Source of the DNA: Streptomyces sp. NBC_01317
GTDB taxonomy: Bacteria; Actinomycetota; Actinomycetes; Streptomycetales; Streptomycetaceae
Assembly (NCBI RefSeq): GCF_035961655.1
Contig: NZ_CP108393.1
Location: 7,587,501-7,651,500 of the forward strand
Direction: 5' to 3'
DNA: 64,000 nt
How positions within the stretch are numbered: the stretch's first letter is position 1; the number at the start of each line of letters is the position of its first letter. This document shows positions 9,034-17,986 of this stretch, one piece after another. The notes under the pieces were generated by a model. It was not told where the DNA came from and did not search any database. It was given only the letters and a program-made list of their open reading frames with translations. The position numbers and the translations under genes were made by a program.

Positions 9034-9692
9034 GCACAGGACCCGACGCGGCCACCGGCGACCCGTACGGCGAACTGGCCCGCCTGGACCCGGTCCTGGG
9101 GCGCCTGACCGCCTCGTACGGCCGTCCCGACCCGTTCCGCTGGGACGACGGCGGGCGGACGGAGGACGACCGGTTCGCGGCCCTGGTGCTGCACATCGCC
9201 GGCCAGCAGATCTCGACGGCGGTGGCGTTCGTGCTCTTCGACCGGATCCGGGCCGCGACCGGCGCCCTGCCCGATCCAGCGGGCATCGTCGCGCTCGGCC
9301 CCGAACGGCTCCGCGCCTGCGGGCTCTCGCACGCCAAGGCGTCGTACCTGCTCGCCCTCGCCGAGAGCCAGCTGGGCGGTCTGATCGACGTGGACGGGCT
9401 GGACGGGCTCACCGACGCCGAGGCCGTGGCGGCCCTCACCGCCGTCCGCGGACTGGGCCGGTGGACGGCGGAGATGTTCCTCCTGCACCAGCTCAGGCGC
9501 TCCGACGTCCTCCCCGTGGGCGACGTCGGGATCCGCCGGGCCGTCGAGCGCGGCTGGGGCCTGGACGCCCTCCCCACCCCACGGGACGTCGAACGGCGCA
9601 CCGCCGCCTGGTCGCCGTACCGCTCCTACGCCTCCGCACTCCTCTGGGCGTCGCTGCGCCCGCCGGAGACCCCGGCCGCCCCGGCGCGCTGA
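9030..9692 (+). CDS. DNA-3-methyladenine glycosylase 2 family (AlkA-like)
   Basis: 220-residue base-excision repair enzyme that removes alkylated purines. Seen: LHIAGQQISTAVA, the helix-hairpin-helix VRGLGRWTAEMFLL, and the catalytic aspartate in LPVGDVGIRRAVERGWG, then WSPYRSYASALLW typical of HhH-GPD glycosylases. It lacks the N-terminal extra domain of E. coli AlkA, as do many actinobacterial members. Its GTG overlaps the stop of the PPOX gene (GTGA, 9030-9033), so a stress-linked operon under CGNR control is plausible: oxidised or alkylated metabolites plus DNA repair. Confidence 0.9.
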   Translation: MSTGPDAATGDPYGELARLDPVLGRLTASYGRPDPFRWDDGGRTEDDRFAALVLHIAGQQISTAVAFVLFDRIRAATGALPDPAGIVALGPERLRACGLSHAKASYLLALAESQLGGLIDVDGLDGLTDAEAVAALTAVRGLGRWTAEMFLLHQLRRSDVLPVGDVGIRRAVERGWGLDALPTPRDVERRTAAWSPYRSYASALLWASLRPPETPAAPAR

Positions 9693-9741
9693 GGCGGCGC
9701 CGGGGCGGTGGGTGGGGGTGGGCCAGGCGGTGTGAGGGCGG

Positions 9742-10575
9742 TCAGCAGAGGGGAACGCCGGGGAGCTGGGCCGCGGGATGGTCGATGTAGATGTTGGAGA
9801 CAAAACCGCCCTGGTCGCGCAGCTTGCTCCACCAACGGTTGCTGTAGCCCTCGGCGTTGACGGTGTCCCCCTGCTTCTGGCAGACCACGAACACGTCGGT
9901 CGGACCCGGCAGGACCGTCACCACGGGCGAGGTGAGGAAGGCGTCGGCCCTGACCCGGATGTCCGTGCCCCACGTACGGAAGTTGGTGCCCCCGCCCCCG
10001 CAGCCGTTGTCGCTGGTCAGGTAGGACTGGTTGTACTGGGACGGGTAGGGCAGCGCGCCGCCGTTGATGACGATGTTCTGGCCGGAGCCGTTGAGCAGCT
10101 GCTCGTAATGGATGTGCGCGCCCGAGGAGTTGCCGGTGGAGCCGGTGACGCCGATCTGCTGCCCCTGACCCACGGAGGCGCCGCTCGCCACCGAGTAGGA
10201 GGCCAGGTGGAAGTAGTAGGTCTGCCAGCCGCCGCCGTGGTCGATCACGATGTAGTTGCCCGCGCCACCGGGCTGTGACATCCGGGTCGCCGTGCCGGCG
10301 GCGGAGGCCAGGACCGGGGTGCCCGCGGTGGCGCCGCCGTCGGCGCGCACGAAGTCCAGGGCGCGGCGCACCTCGGCCGAATGATGGCTCAGGGTCCATC
10401 GCTGGCCGCAGGGGAAGGGCGCTTTGAAGTTCGGTGCCAGCAGGGCGGTACGGGGGCCGTCCTCGGCCGGGGTACGCGCCTGGGCGGGAGCGGCCGTGAG
10501 GCCGACCGCCGCGAGCAGCACGGTGACGAGGACGGACCACAGCCGCCGGTGCGGGGAGAGGCGCTCGTGTCGCAC
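9742..10575 (-). CDS. Secreted M23 metallopeptidase with C-terminal SH3-like domain
   Basis: 277-residue exported protein. An Arg-rich start and hydrophobic core (LWSVLVTVLLAAVGLTAAPA) end in a signal-peptidase site near residue 33. The LytM/M23 domain (about 50-165) has the zinc ligands in LSHHSAEVRRALDF (His...Asp) and HIHYEQL (HxH), with GNYIVIDHGGGWQTYYFHL between. Beta-lytic-type members cut peptidoglycan cross-bridges. The last 75 residues form an SH3-like domain ending VSNIYIDHPAAQLPGVPLC that is shared with the next protein upstream. GTG at 10575 has AAGGAG seven bases before it. Probably an operon with the gene ending at 10611. Confidence 0.88.
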   Translation of the reverse strand: MRHERLSPHRRLWSVLVTVLLAAVGLTAAPAQARTPAEDGPRTALLAPNFKAPFPCGQRWTLSHHSAEVRRALDFVRADGGATAGTPVLASAAGTATRMSQPGGAGNYIVIDHGGGWQTYYFHLASYSVASGASVGQGQQIGVTGSTGNSSGAHIHYEQLLNGSGQNIVINGGALPYPSQYNQSYLTSDNGCGGGGTNFRTWGTDIRVRADAFLTSPVVTVLPGPTDVFVVCQKQGDTVNAEGYSNRWWSKLRDQGGFVSNIYIDHPAAQLPGVPLC

Positions 10576-10610
10576 GGGAGTGCTCCTTCGCCGGGCAGGG
10601 ACGGGGACGG

Positions 10611-11870
10611 TCAGCATGTCGGGACTCCGGGAAGCCAGGCCTCGGGCACATCGATGAAGATGTTCGAGACATAGCCGCCGTGGTCCGGCAGATAGGCCCA
10701 GCCGTCGTTGGTGATGCCCTCCACCGTGATCCGCTCGCCGTGCACCTGGCACGAGACGGTGACCCGGGTGGGCCCCGGCAGCCGTGACACCTCGCGGGAC
10801 CGGGTGGTCGGCTGCTCCCGGACCCGTACGTCCGTGCCCCAGGTGGGGAAGGACGTGCCCGCCGAGCCGCCGGTCCAGAGGTAGGTGACGGTCACCCAGC
10901 CGTTGTCCGCCAGGCCGATGTCGGCGAAGGTGCCGTCCGCGAGATCGATGCCGGCCGGGTTCGCCACCAGCCGGCCCGAGCCGTCGCGGCCGCCGTTGTA
11001 CCCGCTCTCGTACGCCGCCTGCGCCTCGGGCCTGCCCTGCGGCAGGTCCTTGAAGCTCTCCCGGACCGACGACGGATTCCAGTAGTCGTCCCGGGTGTTC
11101 CACGGGCCGACGTCCCAGACCGGCGCGGTCTCGCAGCGGGCGGGGCCGCAGACCCGTACGGAGTACTGGCCGCTGCCGTTCGGCGACAGGCCGCGCCGGG
11201 AGGGCAGGGCGACGAAGTGGTCGTTCGGCTGGATGACATGGCCGTTGGCCGTCGTCCGGCCGACGAGCCCCTCGCGGGTCGCGAAGACCCGGGCGCTGAC
11301 GGCGGCGGCAGCGGCCCCGGCGGCCCGCGGCCCGGGGCCGCGGTCGGCGGTCAGCCGCAGTCCGTCGACCCGTGCGCGCCCGTCCTCGTCCCACAGCGTG
11401 AGGCGGGCCTGGACGGCGGCGACCGTACGGGGCAGGGCCACCGCGGTGGTGCCTTCCACCTCGCGCCACTCGGTCCAGGTGCCCTCGGCGGACCGTCCCC
11501 GGACCTCGACGGTGACCCGCGCGCCGGAGGGGGTACGGGCGGACAGCTCGGCCCTGACCCGGTTGACGGGACGGTCGAGCGTCCTCGGCGCGAGGACCTG
11601 CGTGCCGTACCCCCGCTCGCCGGCCGTGGTGGCGGTCACGCGGGTGTCCGTACGGCGGAGGCCCAACGCACCATGCGCGAAGCTGACGTTGACGTCGTCG
11701 GCGTCGACCCGCGACAGGTCGGCGGACCAGGTGACCGGACCCTGCGCTACGCGCGTGGATTTTTGGGTGTCGGCCGCCACGGCCGGTGACGCGGTCACCG
11801 CCGGCCCCAGCAGGGCGAGTGCCGACAGGAGTCCGGTCACCCAGCGGAGTCGCTCTCGTCTGTGACGCAT
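10611..11870 (-). CDS. Secreted RlpA-like double-psi barrel protein with SH3-like domain
   Basis: 419-residue exported protein. Signal peptide: RHRRERLRWVTGLLSALALL to AVAADT (about 33 residues). Residues about 45-185 look like a beta-sandwich (DDVNVSFAHGALGLRRTDTR...EGTWTEWREVEGTT). Then a double-psi-barrel-like segment with GLVGRTTANGHVIQPNDHFV, two cysteines in VCGPARCETAPVWDVGPWN and NPAGIDLADGTFADIG. The C-terminal 75 residues (WGTDVRVREQPTTRS to the final VSNIFIDVPEAWLPGVPTC) match the end of the M23 neighbour. Role in wall binding or remodelling is inferred. ATG at 11870 has GAGAG eight bases before it. Confidence 0.75.
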   Translation of the reverse strand: MRHRRERLRWVTGLLSALALLGPAVTASPAVAADTQKSTRVAQGPVTWSADLSRVDADDVNVSFAHGALGLRRTDTRVTATTAGERGYGTQVLAPRTLDRPVNRVRAELSARTPSGARVTVEVRGRSAEGTWTEWREVEGTTAVALPRTVAAVQARLTLWDEDGRARVDGLRLTADRGPGPRAAGAAAAAVSARVFATREGLVGRTTANGHVIQPNDHFVALPSRRGLSPNGSGQYSVRVCGPARCETAPVWDVGPWNTRDDYWNPSSVRESFKDLPQGRPEAQAAYESGYNGGRDGSGRLVANPAGIDLADGTFADIGLADNGWVTVTYLWTGGSAGTSFPTWGTDVRVREQPTTRSREVSRLPGPTRVTVSCQVHGERITVEGITNDGWAYLPDHGGYVSNIFIDVPEAWLPGVPTC

Positions 11871-12164
11871 GCGCGCATCTCTCTCGTTCGGAGGTGTCGG
11901 AACGTGATGGAGCGGATCTCTTGCGAGTGACGTGACCAGCGTCGGCGGCAAGTATGCCATGTCCACATCAAGTCCGGGTGTGATTCTCGGACGTGTTCCT
12001 GGCGTGTTTCCGATGCCTTCCCGGCGAATGTCGACCCCGAAGGAACCCGTCGCGCGGAAATCACCTCTTCTGTTCAAACGTGATCTCAACTGATCGCGTG
12101 GACCTCAACTGAGACTCAAATAAGCACAGTTGAGGTCCGAACTCACTTCAGCGTTGGGGGAGAC
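11871..12164. promoter_or_regulatory. Divergent promoter region of secreted wall proteins and subtilisin
   Basis: This 294-base gap separates the RlpA-like gene (start 11870) from the S8 protease (start 12165) and has lower G+C than the surrounding genes. Its right end holds a 12-bp inverted repeat and a further half copy, listed separately. No ORF with Streptomyces-like codon use is seen in it. Confidence 0.6.
12100..12138 (+). promoter_or_regulatory. 12-bp perfect inverted repeat ahead of the S8 protease
   Basis: GGACCTCAACTG at 12100-12111 and its exact reverse complement at 12127-12138, separated by 15 bases, end 26 bases before the TTG start. A third, direct partial copy (ctcaactgat) lies at 12085-12094. 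The arrangement fits either a regulator's operator or a hairpin in the mRNA leader; which one cannot be told from sequence. Confidence 0.65.
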
Positions 12165-15100
12165 TTGCTCAGAAGCAAGAGAACGAGGGCGGGCGCGGCC
12201 ATGGTCGCCGCCCTGCTCACGGCGGGCCTCACGACGGGCGTGACCGCGGCGGCACCGCATACCGGCGGGACTCCGGCGGGGGAGGCGCCGCGGACCGGCG
12301 GTGCGTCCTCCGTCCTCACCCTGATCACCGGCGACCGGGTCTACGCGGACGCGAAGGGCCGGGTCAGCCGGGTGCGGCCCGCCGAGGGCCGCGGCCACAT
12401 CGCCATGGCGGTACGCCGCTTCGAGGGCCGGACGTACGTCCTGCCGGCCGACGCGGCGAAACTGGTGTCCCAGGGGAAGCTGGACCGCCGGCTCTTCGAC
12501 ATCACCGGACTGCTCGCGGACGGGTACGACGACGCGCACCGTACGACGCTGCCGCTCATCGTGTCGTACACCCCGCAGAAGGCGCGGGCGAAGTCCGCCT
12601 TCGCGGCGGCCGACGTGTCGGTCCGCCGCAGCCTGCCGGTGCTCTCCGCGGAGGCGGTGACCGCGCCGAAGGCGGCCTCCTCGGAGGTGTGGCAGGCGCT
12701 CACCGCCCCGGACACGCGGGGGAGTGCGGCGCGGGTCGCCGGGGCAGGCATCGGGCGCGTCTGGCTCGACGGCAAACGTGAGGCGAGCCTGGACCGGAGC
12801 GTCGCGCAGATCGGCGCGCCGGCCGCCTGGCAGGCCGGGTACGACGGCGAGGGCGTGAAGATCGCCGTACTGGACACCGGGGTCGACGAGACGCACCCCG
12901 ATCTCCAGGGCAGCGAGATCGCGCAGAAGGACTTCTCCGGGGCGGGCAACACCGTCGACCACGTGGGCCACGGCACCCACGTCGCGTCCATCGCGGCGGG
13001 CTCCGGGGCCAGGTCCGGCGGGAAGTACAAGGGGGTCGCGCCCGGTGCGAAGATCCTCGACGGCAAGGTCCTGGACGACTCCGGCTCGGGTGACGAGTCC
13101 GGGATCGTCGCCGGCATGCAGTGGGCCGCCGACCAGGGCGCCAAGGTGGCCAACCTCAGCCTCGGCGGGTACGACTCCCCGGAGGTGGACCCGATCGAGG
13201 CGGCGGTGAACAAGCTCTCCGCCGAGAAGGGCATCCTCTTCGTCGTCGCGGCGGGCAACGAAGGACCCGGCGCGCGCACCGTCGGTTCCCCGGGCAGCGC
13301 GGCGGCGGCCCTCACCGTCGGCGCCGTCGACCACGCCGACAAGCTCGCCGAGTTCTCCAGCACCGGACCGGCGTCCGACGGAACGCTGAAGCCGGACCTC
13401 ACCGCGCCCGGCGTGGACATCGTGGCCGCCAAGGCGGCCCAGGGCCAGATCGGCGACCCGGCGGCCGACGGATACGTGGCCCTGTCCGGTACGTCCATGG
13501 CCACCCCGCACGTGGCGGGAGCCGCGGCGATCCTGTCCCAGGAGCACCCGGACTGGACCGGCGCGCGGATCAAGCAGGCGCTCACCGCCTCCACCGCGCC
13601 CGGCGCCGGACTCTCCGCGTACCAGCAGGGCACCGGCCGGGTGGACGTGGCCCGGGCCGTCACGCAGTCGGTCGTGAGCGACCAGACCTCCGTGAGCTTC
13701 GGTGTGCAGCAGTGGCCGCACGCGGACGACAAGCCCGGATCGCAGACGGTCACGTACCGCAACAACGGCGACACCCCGGTCACCCTCGACCTCTCCATCG
13801 CCGCCACGGGTCCCGACGGCAAAGCGGCCCCGGCCGGCGCCTTCGTCCTCGACACCGGCCGGCTGACCGTGCCGGCGGGCGGCACCGCGGACGCCGTCCT
13901 CACCTCGGACACCCGTGTCGCCGGACCGGACGGCGCCTACACCGGCTCCGTCGTCGCCACGGCCACCGAGGGCGGACAGCGGGCGCTCACGTCCTTCGGC
14001 GTCATCCGTGAGGAGGAGTCGTACGACCTCACGCTCAAGTTCATCGACGCCAAGGGCAAGCCCACGGGCAGCGCGGCGGAGGTCGTCGGGCACCACAACG
14101 GCGTATGGGAGTCCCCGTACGACGCGGACGGCGACGGGACCGTGAAGGTCAGGGTCCCCAAGGGCACGTACCTCTTCGACGTGGCGGTGGAGGGCCCGAA
14201 GACCGGCGGGGCTCCGGCCCTCGCGCTGCTGGTGCGGCCGAAGTACGACGTCTCGAAGAACGCCACACTCACGTTCGACGCCCGCAAGGCGAAGCCGGTG
14301 AGCATCACACCACCGGGCAAGGCGAAGGAGATCACCGCCTACACGAACTACCTGCTGGACACGGGCCACACGTTCGGCTCCACCTGGTTCCTGGACAGCT
14401 TCAAGGGCGTCTCCACGGCCCAGATCGGCGCGGCGCTCCCCGCCGGGCAGTTCAACGCCCAGGTGGGCTCCCTCTGGCAGCAGGGCAGCACGAACTACCA
14501 CCTGCTCTACAACCGCGCCGGTTCGGCCTACACCGGGTTCAGCCACAAGGCGACGACCGGTGAACTCGCCCTGGTGAACGTCAGGATCGGCGCCTCCGCC
14601 AAGAAGCGCACGGGCTACGTCAGTTCGTTCTGGAGCGTGAACGACGACGGGATAGGCACCGGGACCCAGCTGTTCGCCCTGCCCGCCACGGCGAAGACCT
14701 ACGTCACGGCCCCCAAGGGCTTCACGTGGGAGTTCGGCGTGGGCCAGCAGCAGAGCGGGGACGAGGACGGCGTGTACCTCGGCTCCGACGGCGCGAAGAC
14801 GTACCAGGCGAAGAAGACGTACACGAAGACCTACAACGTGGGCGTGTTCAGCCCCCGGGTGGGCCCGTACAGCGGCGAGCGGCAGGGCGACGCCATGCTC
14901 GTCTGCGTCGACGAATTCACCGACGGGGCCGGGCACTGGGGCCAGTCCTCGGCGACCAAGCAGCGCACGGTGATCACCGCCGACGGCAACAAGATCCTCG
15001 ACCGGCGCGAGGACCTCTGCCAGATCGTCGAGAACCTGCCCGCCACGTCGGCGCGTTACGTCGTCAGCACCGACGCGACCCGCTCCACCGCGCTGGCCGG

Positions 15101-15485
15101 CGTCACCACCCGGCTCGTCGCCTCCTGGTCGTTCGTCTCGAAGCGGCCGCCGACCACAGGCGCGAAGCTCCCGCTGTCCACGGTCCGCTTCCTCCCGAAG
15201 CTCGACCTGGCCAGCACCGCGGCCGCCGGCAAGAAGCTCACCGTCCCGCTGGCGATCGACGGCACGGCGGCGGGCAAGGGCTTCAAGTCCCTGTCCGTAC
15301 AGGTCTCGTACGACGGTGGGACGAAGTGGGCCAAGGCTCCGGTCACCACCGCGAAGGACGGGAAGCGGAGCCTGACGCTCAGCCACCCGAAGAAGGCCAC
15401 CTCGGTCTCCTTCAAGGCGAAACTCACGGACACGAAGGGCTACACGTACGACGTGACCGTCGTGAAGGCCTACCTGCTCAAGTAG
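12165..15485 (+). CDS. Secreted subtilisin-like serine peptidase (S8 family)
   Basis: 1,106-residue exported protease. Signal peptide at 1-30 (RSKRTRAG, then AAMVAALLTAGLTTGVTAAA). Residues about 45-200 form a propeptide. The S8 catalytic domain (about 225-500) has all three residues: Asp237 in VKIAVLDTGVD, His269 in DHVGHGTHVAS, Ser444 in SGTSMATPHVAG; the oxyanion Asn is in VVAAGNEGPG. The 600-residue C-terminal part is built of beta-sandwich-like segments and ends in YDVTVVKAYLLK. Nutritional or developmental protein degradation is likely. The start is TTG at 12165, preceded by GGGGGAG; ATG at 12201 would cut into the signal peptide. Inverted repeats lie directly upstream. Confidence 0.92.
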   Translation: MLRSKRTRAGAAMVAALLTAGLTTGVTAAAPHTGGTPAGEAPRTGGASSVLTLITGDRVYADAKGRVSRVRPAEGRGHIAMAVRRFEGRTYVLPADAAKLVSQGKLDRRLFDITGLLADGYDDAHRTTLPLIVSYTPQKARAKSAFAAADVSVRRSLPVLSAEAVTAPKAASSEVWQALTAPDTRGSAARVAGAGIGRVWLDGKREASLDRSVAQIGAPAAWQAGYDGEGVKIAVLDTGVDETHPDLQGSEIAQKDFSGAGNTVDHVGHGTHVASIAAGSGARSGGKYKGVAPGAKILDGKVLDDSGSGDESGIVAGMQWAADQGAKVANLSLGGYDSPEVDPIEAAVNKLSAEKGILFVVAAGNEGPGARTVGSPGSAAAALTVGAVDHADKLAEFSSTGPASDGTLKPDLTAPGVDIVAAKAAQGQIGDPAADGYVALSGTSMATPHVAGAAAILSQEHPDWTGARIKQALTASTAPGAGLSAYQQGTGRVDVARAVTQSVVSDQTSVSFGVQQWPHADDKPGSQTVTYRNNGDTPVTLDLSIAATGPDGKAAPAGAFVLDTGRLTVPAGGTADAVLTSDTRVAGPDGAYTGSVVATATEGGQRALTSFGVIREEESYDLTLKFIDAKGKPTGSAAEVVGHHNGVWESPYDADGDGTVKVRVPKGTYLFDVAVEGPKTGGAPALALLVRPKYDVSKNATLTFDARKAKPVSITPPGKAKEITAYTNYLLDTGHTFGSTWFLDSFKGVSTAQIGAALPAGQFNAQVGSLWQQGSTNYHLLYNRAGSAYTGFSHKATTGELALVNVRIGASAKKRTGYVSSFWSVNDDGIGTGTQLFALPATAKTYVTAPKGFTWEFGVGQQQSGDEDGVYLGSDGAKTYQAKKTYTKTYNVGVFSPRVGPYSGERQGDAMLVCVDEFTDGAGHWGQSSATKQRTVITADGNKILDRREDLCQIVENLPATSARYVVSTDATRSTALAGVTTRLVASWSFVSKRPPTTGAKLPLSTVRFLPKLDLASTAAAGKKLTVPLAIDGTAAGKGFKSLSVQVSYDGGTKWAKAPVTTAKDGKRSLTLSHPKKATSVSFKAKLTDTKGYTYDVTVVKAYLLK

Positions 15486-15523
15486 GCGCCGGACACGGCG
15501 GGAGGACCAGCACCGCGCACCGG

Positions 15524-15581
15524 CCGCGCCCGGGGGATCAGCACCACTCCCCGGGCGCGGTGTCATGCCCGGGAGTGGTGC
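15524..15581 (+). terminator. Overlapping terminator hairpins behind the S8 protease
   Basis: CCGCGCCCGGGG at 15524-15535 pairs exactly with 15549-15560. The region 15541-15555 can instead pair with 15568-15581 (gcaccactcc and its complement, one bulge). The two hairpins share bases 15549-15555 and are therefore mutually exclusive. The simplest reading is a strong terminator about 40 bases behind the stop codon. Confidence 0.75.
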
Positions 15582-15637
15582 GCCGGAGCCGCCCACGTAG
15601 GCTTCGGTCGTCAGCAGCCAGGCAGGGAGGAACGACC

Positions 15638-16582
15638 GTGCGCGTCGCCGTGTTGGACGACTACCAGAAGGCCGCTCACCGCTTCGGTGACTGGCACAGC
15701 CTCGACGCCGAGGTCACCTTCCTGCACGAACACCTCGCCGACACCGACACACTCGCCGACGCCCTGCGCGGCCACGACGTCGTCGTCGCGATGCGCGAAC
15801 GCACCCCGTTCACGGAAGAGCGCTTCGCCCGCCTGCCCGACCTGAGGCTGCTCGTCACCACCGGCGCCGCCAACGCGTCGATCGACGTCGCGGCCGCGCA
15901 CCGCCACGGCGTCACGGTCTGCGGCACGGAGAGCAAGCCGTACGCCACCCCCGAGCTGACCTGGGGCCTCATCCTCTCCCTGATACGGCACCTCCCCGAG
16001 GAGGCCGCCGGGATGCGCCGGGGGGAGTGGCAGCACACCCTCGGCGGTGACCTGCACGGACGTACGCTCGGCGTGGTCGGCCTGGGACGGCTGGGCGCGC
16101 GGGTCGCCGCCGTCGGCAACGCCTTCGGCATGCGGGTGATCGCCTGGAGCACCCACCTCGATCCCGCGCACGCCCGCGCGTGCGGCGCCGAACCGGTCGG
16201 CAAGGACACGCTGTTCTCGACGGCCGACGTGGTGACCCTGCACTACAAGCTCAGCGCCCGCAGCACCGGCCTCGTCGGCCGCCGCGAGCTGGCGCTCATG
16301 AAGCCCGGCGCCTACTTCGTCAACACCTCACGCGGCCCGCTCGTCGACACGGACGCCCTCGTCGAGGCCCTGCGCGAGGGCCGGATCGCCGGGGCCGGGC
16401 TCGACGTCTACGACGTGGAGCCCCTGCCCGCCGACGACCCGCTCCGTAGCGCGCCGCGCACGGTGCTGACCCCGCACCTCGGGTACGTCACCGAGGAGAC
16501 GTACCGCGTCTTCTACGGAGGCGCGGTGGAGGACATCGCCGCCTACCGGGCCGGCGCGCCCGTCCGTACGATCACACCCTGA
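15638..16582 (+). CDS. D-2-hydroxyacid dehydrogenase family protein
   Basis: 314-residue NAD-dependent oxidoreductase of the D-isomer-specific family. Seen: N-terminal half of the catalytic domain (RVAVLDDYQKAAHRF), Rossmann motif GVVGLGRLGARVAAVG, the substrate-binding Arg in VNTSRGPLVDTDALVEAL, catalytic Glu in DVYDVEPLPADDPL, and catalytic His in TVLTPHLGYVT. The N-terminal DDYQ form and MRERTPF are common in phosphoglycerate-dehydrogenase-like proteins of unknown substrate. GTG at 15638 is preceded by GGGAGG. It stands alone between a terminator and convergent thrC, so context gives no pathway. Confidence 0.9.
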   Translation: MRVAVLDDYQKAAHRFGDWHSLDAEVTFLHEHLADTDTLADALRGHDVVVAMRERTPFTEERFARLPDLRLLVTTGAANASIDVAAAHRHGVTVCGTESKPYATPELTWGLILSLIRHLPEEAAGMRRGEWQHTLGGDLHGRTLGVVGLGRLGARVAAVGNAFGMRVIAWSTHLDPAHARACGAEPVGKDTLFSTADVVTLHYKLSARSTGLVGRRELALMKPGAYFVNTSRGPLVDTDALVEALREGRIAGAGLDVYDVEPLPADDPLRSAPRTVLTPHLGYVTEETYRVFYGGAVEDIAAYRAGAPVRTITP

Positions 16583-16610
16583 CGCACCCGCTCGTCACGC
16601 GCGCCGTGCC

Positions 16611-17843
16611 TCACGCCCGCCGCGCCGGGATCCGCCCGTGCACCGGCAGGGTCGGCACGTCCACCGGGACGGTCTCCGGGTACTTGAGCCCGCTGCCGGT
16701 GTTCAGCACCACCACGTTCTCGTCGCCGCCCAGCCAGCCGGAGGCGCGCAACTGCTCCACGGCGGCGAAGCAGGCGGCGCCCTCGGGGCAGACGAACGCG
16801 CCCTCCGCGCGGGCCACCGCCGACTGCGCGGCCAGCAGCTCCTCGTCGGTCACCGCGATCGCGGTGCCCTCCGTCTCCCGTACGGCGTCCAGGACCAGGA
16901 AGTCACCCAGCGCCTTGGGCACGGTGATGCCGAAGGCGACCGTACGGGCGTCCACGGCGGCCACACTCTCCCGGTCACCGCGCGCGAACGCGTCCACGAT
17001 CGGGGCGCACCCCGTCGCCTGCACCGCGACCAGCCGCGGCAGGTCCCCGGTCAGCCAGCCCAGCTCCCGCATCTCCAGCAGGGCCTTGTAGATGCCGATG
17101 ATGCCGACCCCGCCGCCGGTCGGATAGAGGATCACGTCCGGCGCCCGCCAGCCCAGCTGCTCGGCGATCTCGTACCCCATCGTCTTCTTGCCTTCGAGGC
17201 GGTACGGCTCCTTGAGCGTGGAGACCTCCTGGAAGCCCTCGCGCTCGGCGACCGCCGCAGCCACCAGCTTGCCCGCGTCCCCGATCAGGCCGTCCACCAG
17301 GTACAGCTCCGCGCCGGACACCACACATTCGGTACGGGTGATCTCCGGGGCGTCGACCGGCATCGCGATCAGACTGCGCATCCCGGCGCGGGCGGCGTAG
17401 ACCGACCACGCGGCTCCCGCGTTCCCGTTGGTCGGCATCGCGATCCCGGTCACGCCCAGCTCGGCCGCGCGCGAGACACCGACGGCCGCCCCGCGCGCCT
17501 TGAAACTCCCCGTCGGGACGAGCCCCTCGTCCTTCATGCGCAGCCCGGGCACGCCCACACTCGCGCCGTAGCGCGGCAGATCGAGCATCGGGGTCATGCC
17601 CTCGCCGAGGGAGACCACGTGGCGCGCGTCGCGGACGGGCAGCAGCTCGTGGTAGCGCCAGAGGTCGGGGGCGCGGCCCGCGATCTCCTCGCGGGTCACG
17701 GTGGCCCGTACCCGCTCCAGGTCGTAGCGCGCCAGGAGCGGGGCGCCCACCGCCGAGGTCCCCTGGACCACGTCGGGGTCGCTCACCACTCCGGTCCTGG
17801 AGCATTCGAGACGGTCCAGGGCCGAGAAGAACGCAGCCGGCAT
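16611..17843 (-). CDS. thrC: Threonine synthase (PLP-dependent)
   Basis: 410-residue enzyme forming L-threonine from O-phosphohomoserine. Seen: an N-terminal lid with LWRYHELLPV, SLGEGMTPML, the PLP lysine in LVPTGSFKARGAAVG, TNGNAGAAWSVYAARAG, the phosphate-binding loop PTGGGVGIIG, and the C-terminal serine region VLNTGSGLKYP. Length fits the class II short form of actinobacteria. ATG at 17843 has GGAAGG six bases in front. It is not next to hom or thrB, so it may be a second copy or a paralogue acting on a related substrate. Confidence 0.9.
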   Translation of the reverse strand: MPAAFFSALDRLECSRTGVVSDPDVVQGTSAVGAPLLARYDLERVRATVTREEIAGRAPDLWRYHELLPVRDARHVVSLGEGMTPMLDLPRYGASVGVPGLRMKDEGLVPTGSFKARGAAVGVSRAAELGVTGIAMPTNGNAGAAWSVYAARAGMRSLIAMPVDAPEITRTECVVSGAELYLVDGLIGDAGKLVAAAVAEREGFQEVSTLKEPYRLEGKKTMGYEIAEQLGWRAPDVILYPTGGGVGIIGIYKALLEMRELGWLTGDLPRLVAVQATGCAPIVDAFARGDRESVAAVDARTVAFGITVPKALGDFLVLDAVRETEGTAIAVTDEELLAAQSAVARAEGAFVCPEGAACFAAVEQLRASGWLGGDENVVVLNTGSGLKYPETVPVDVPTLPVHGRIPARRA

Positions 17844-17945
17844 GTCGTTCCTTCCACAACGGGTGTCCGGAACGTGCGCGGTCCGGCTTCTTCCCGAGGA
17901 GAACGCACGATGATCGTTCCCGTCAAGGCCCGGCCGCGGGGTCGC

Positions 17946-17973
17946 CAGGACCCCGGCCCCAGGACCCCGGCCC
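17946..17973. repeat. Two 14-bp tandem units behind the TPR gene
   Basis: caggaccccggccc is repeated exactly at 17946-17959 and 17960-17973. The array begins 14 bases beyond the stop (17987) of the minus-strand TPR gene. It is one of several short tandem duplications at gene ends in this window. Confidence 0.8.
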
Positions 17974-17986
17974 CCGGGGCTCCCTC

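Noticed and set aside
12105..15596. Very long open frame (over 1,100 codons) on the minus strand
   Set aside because: It is antisense to the S8 protease, whose catalytic residues, signal peptide and codon bias are clear. The minus frame gives an Arg/Gly/Val-rich protein without domains, as expected from high-GC antisense DNA.
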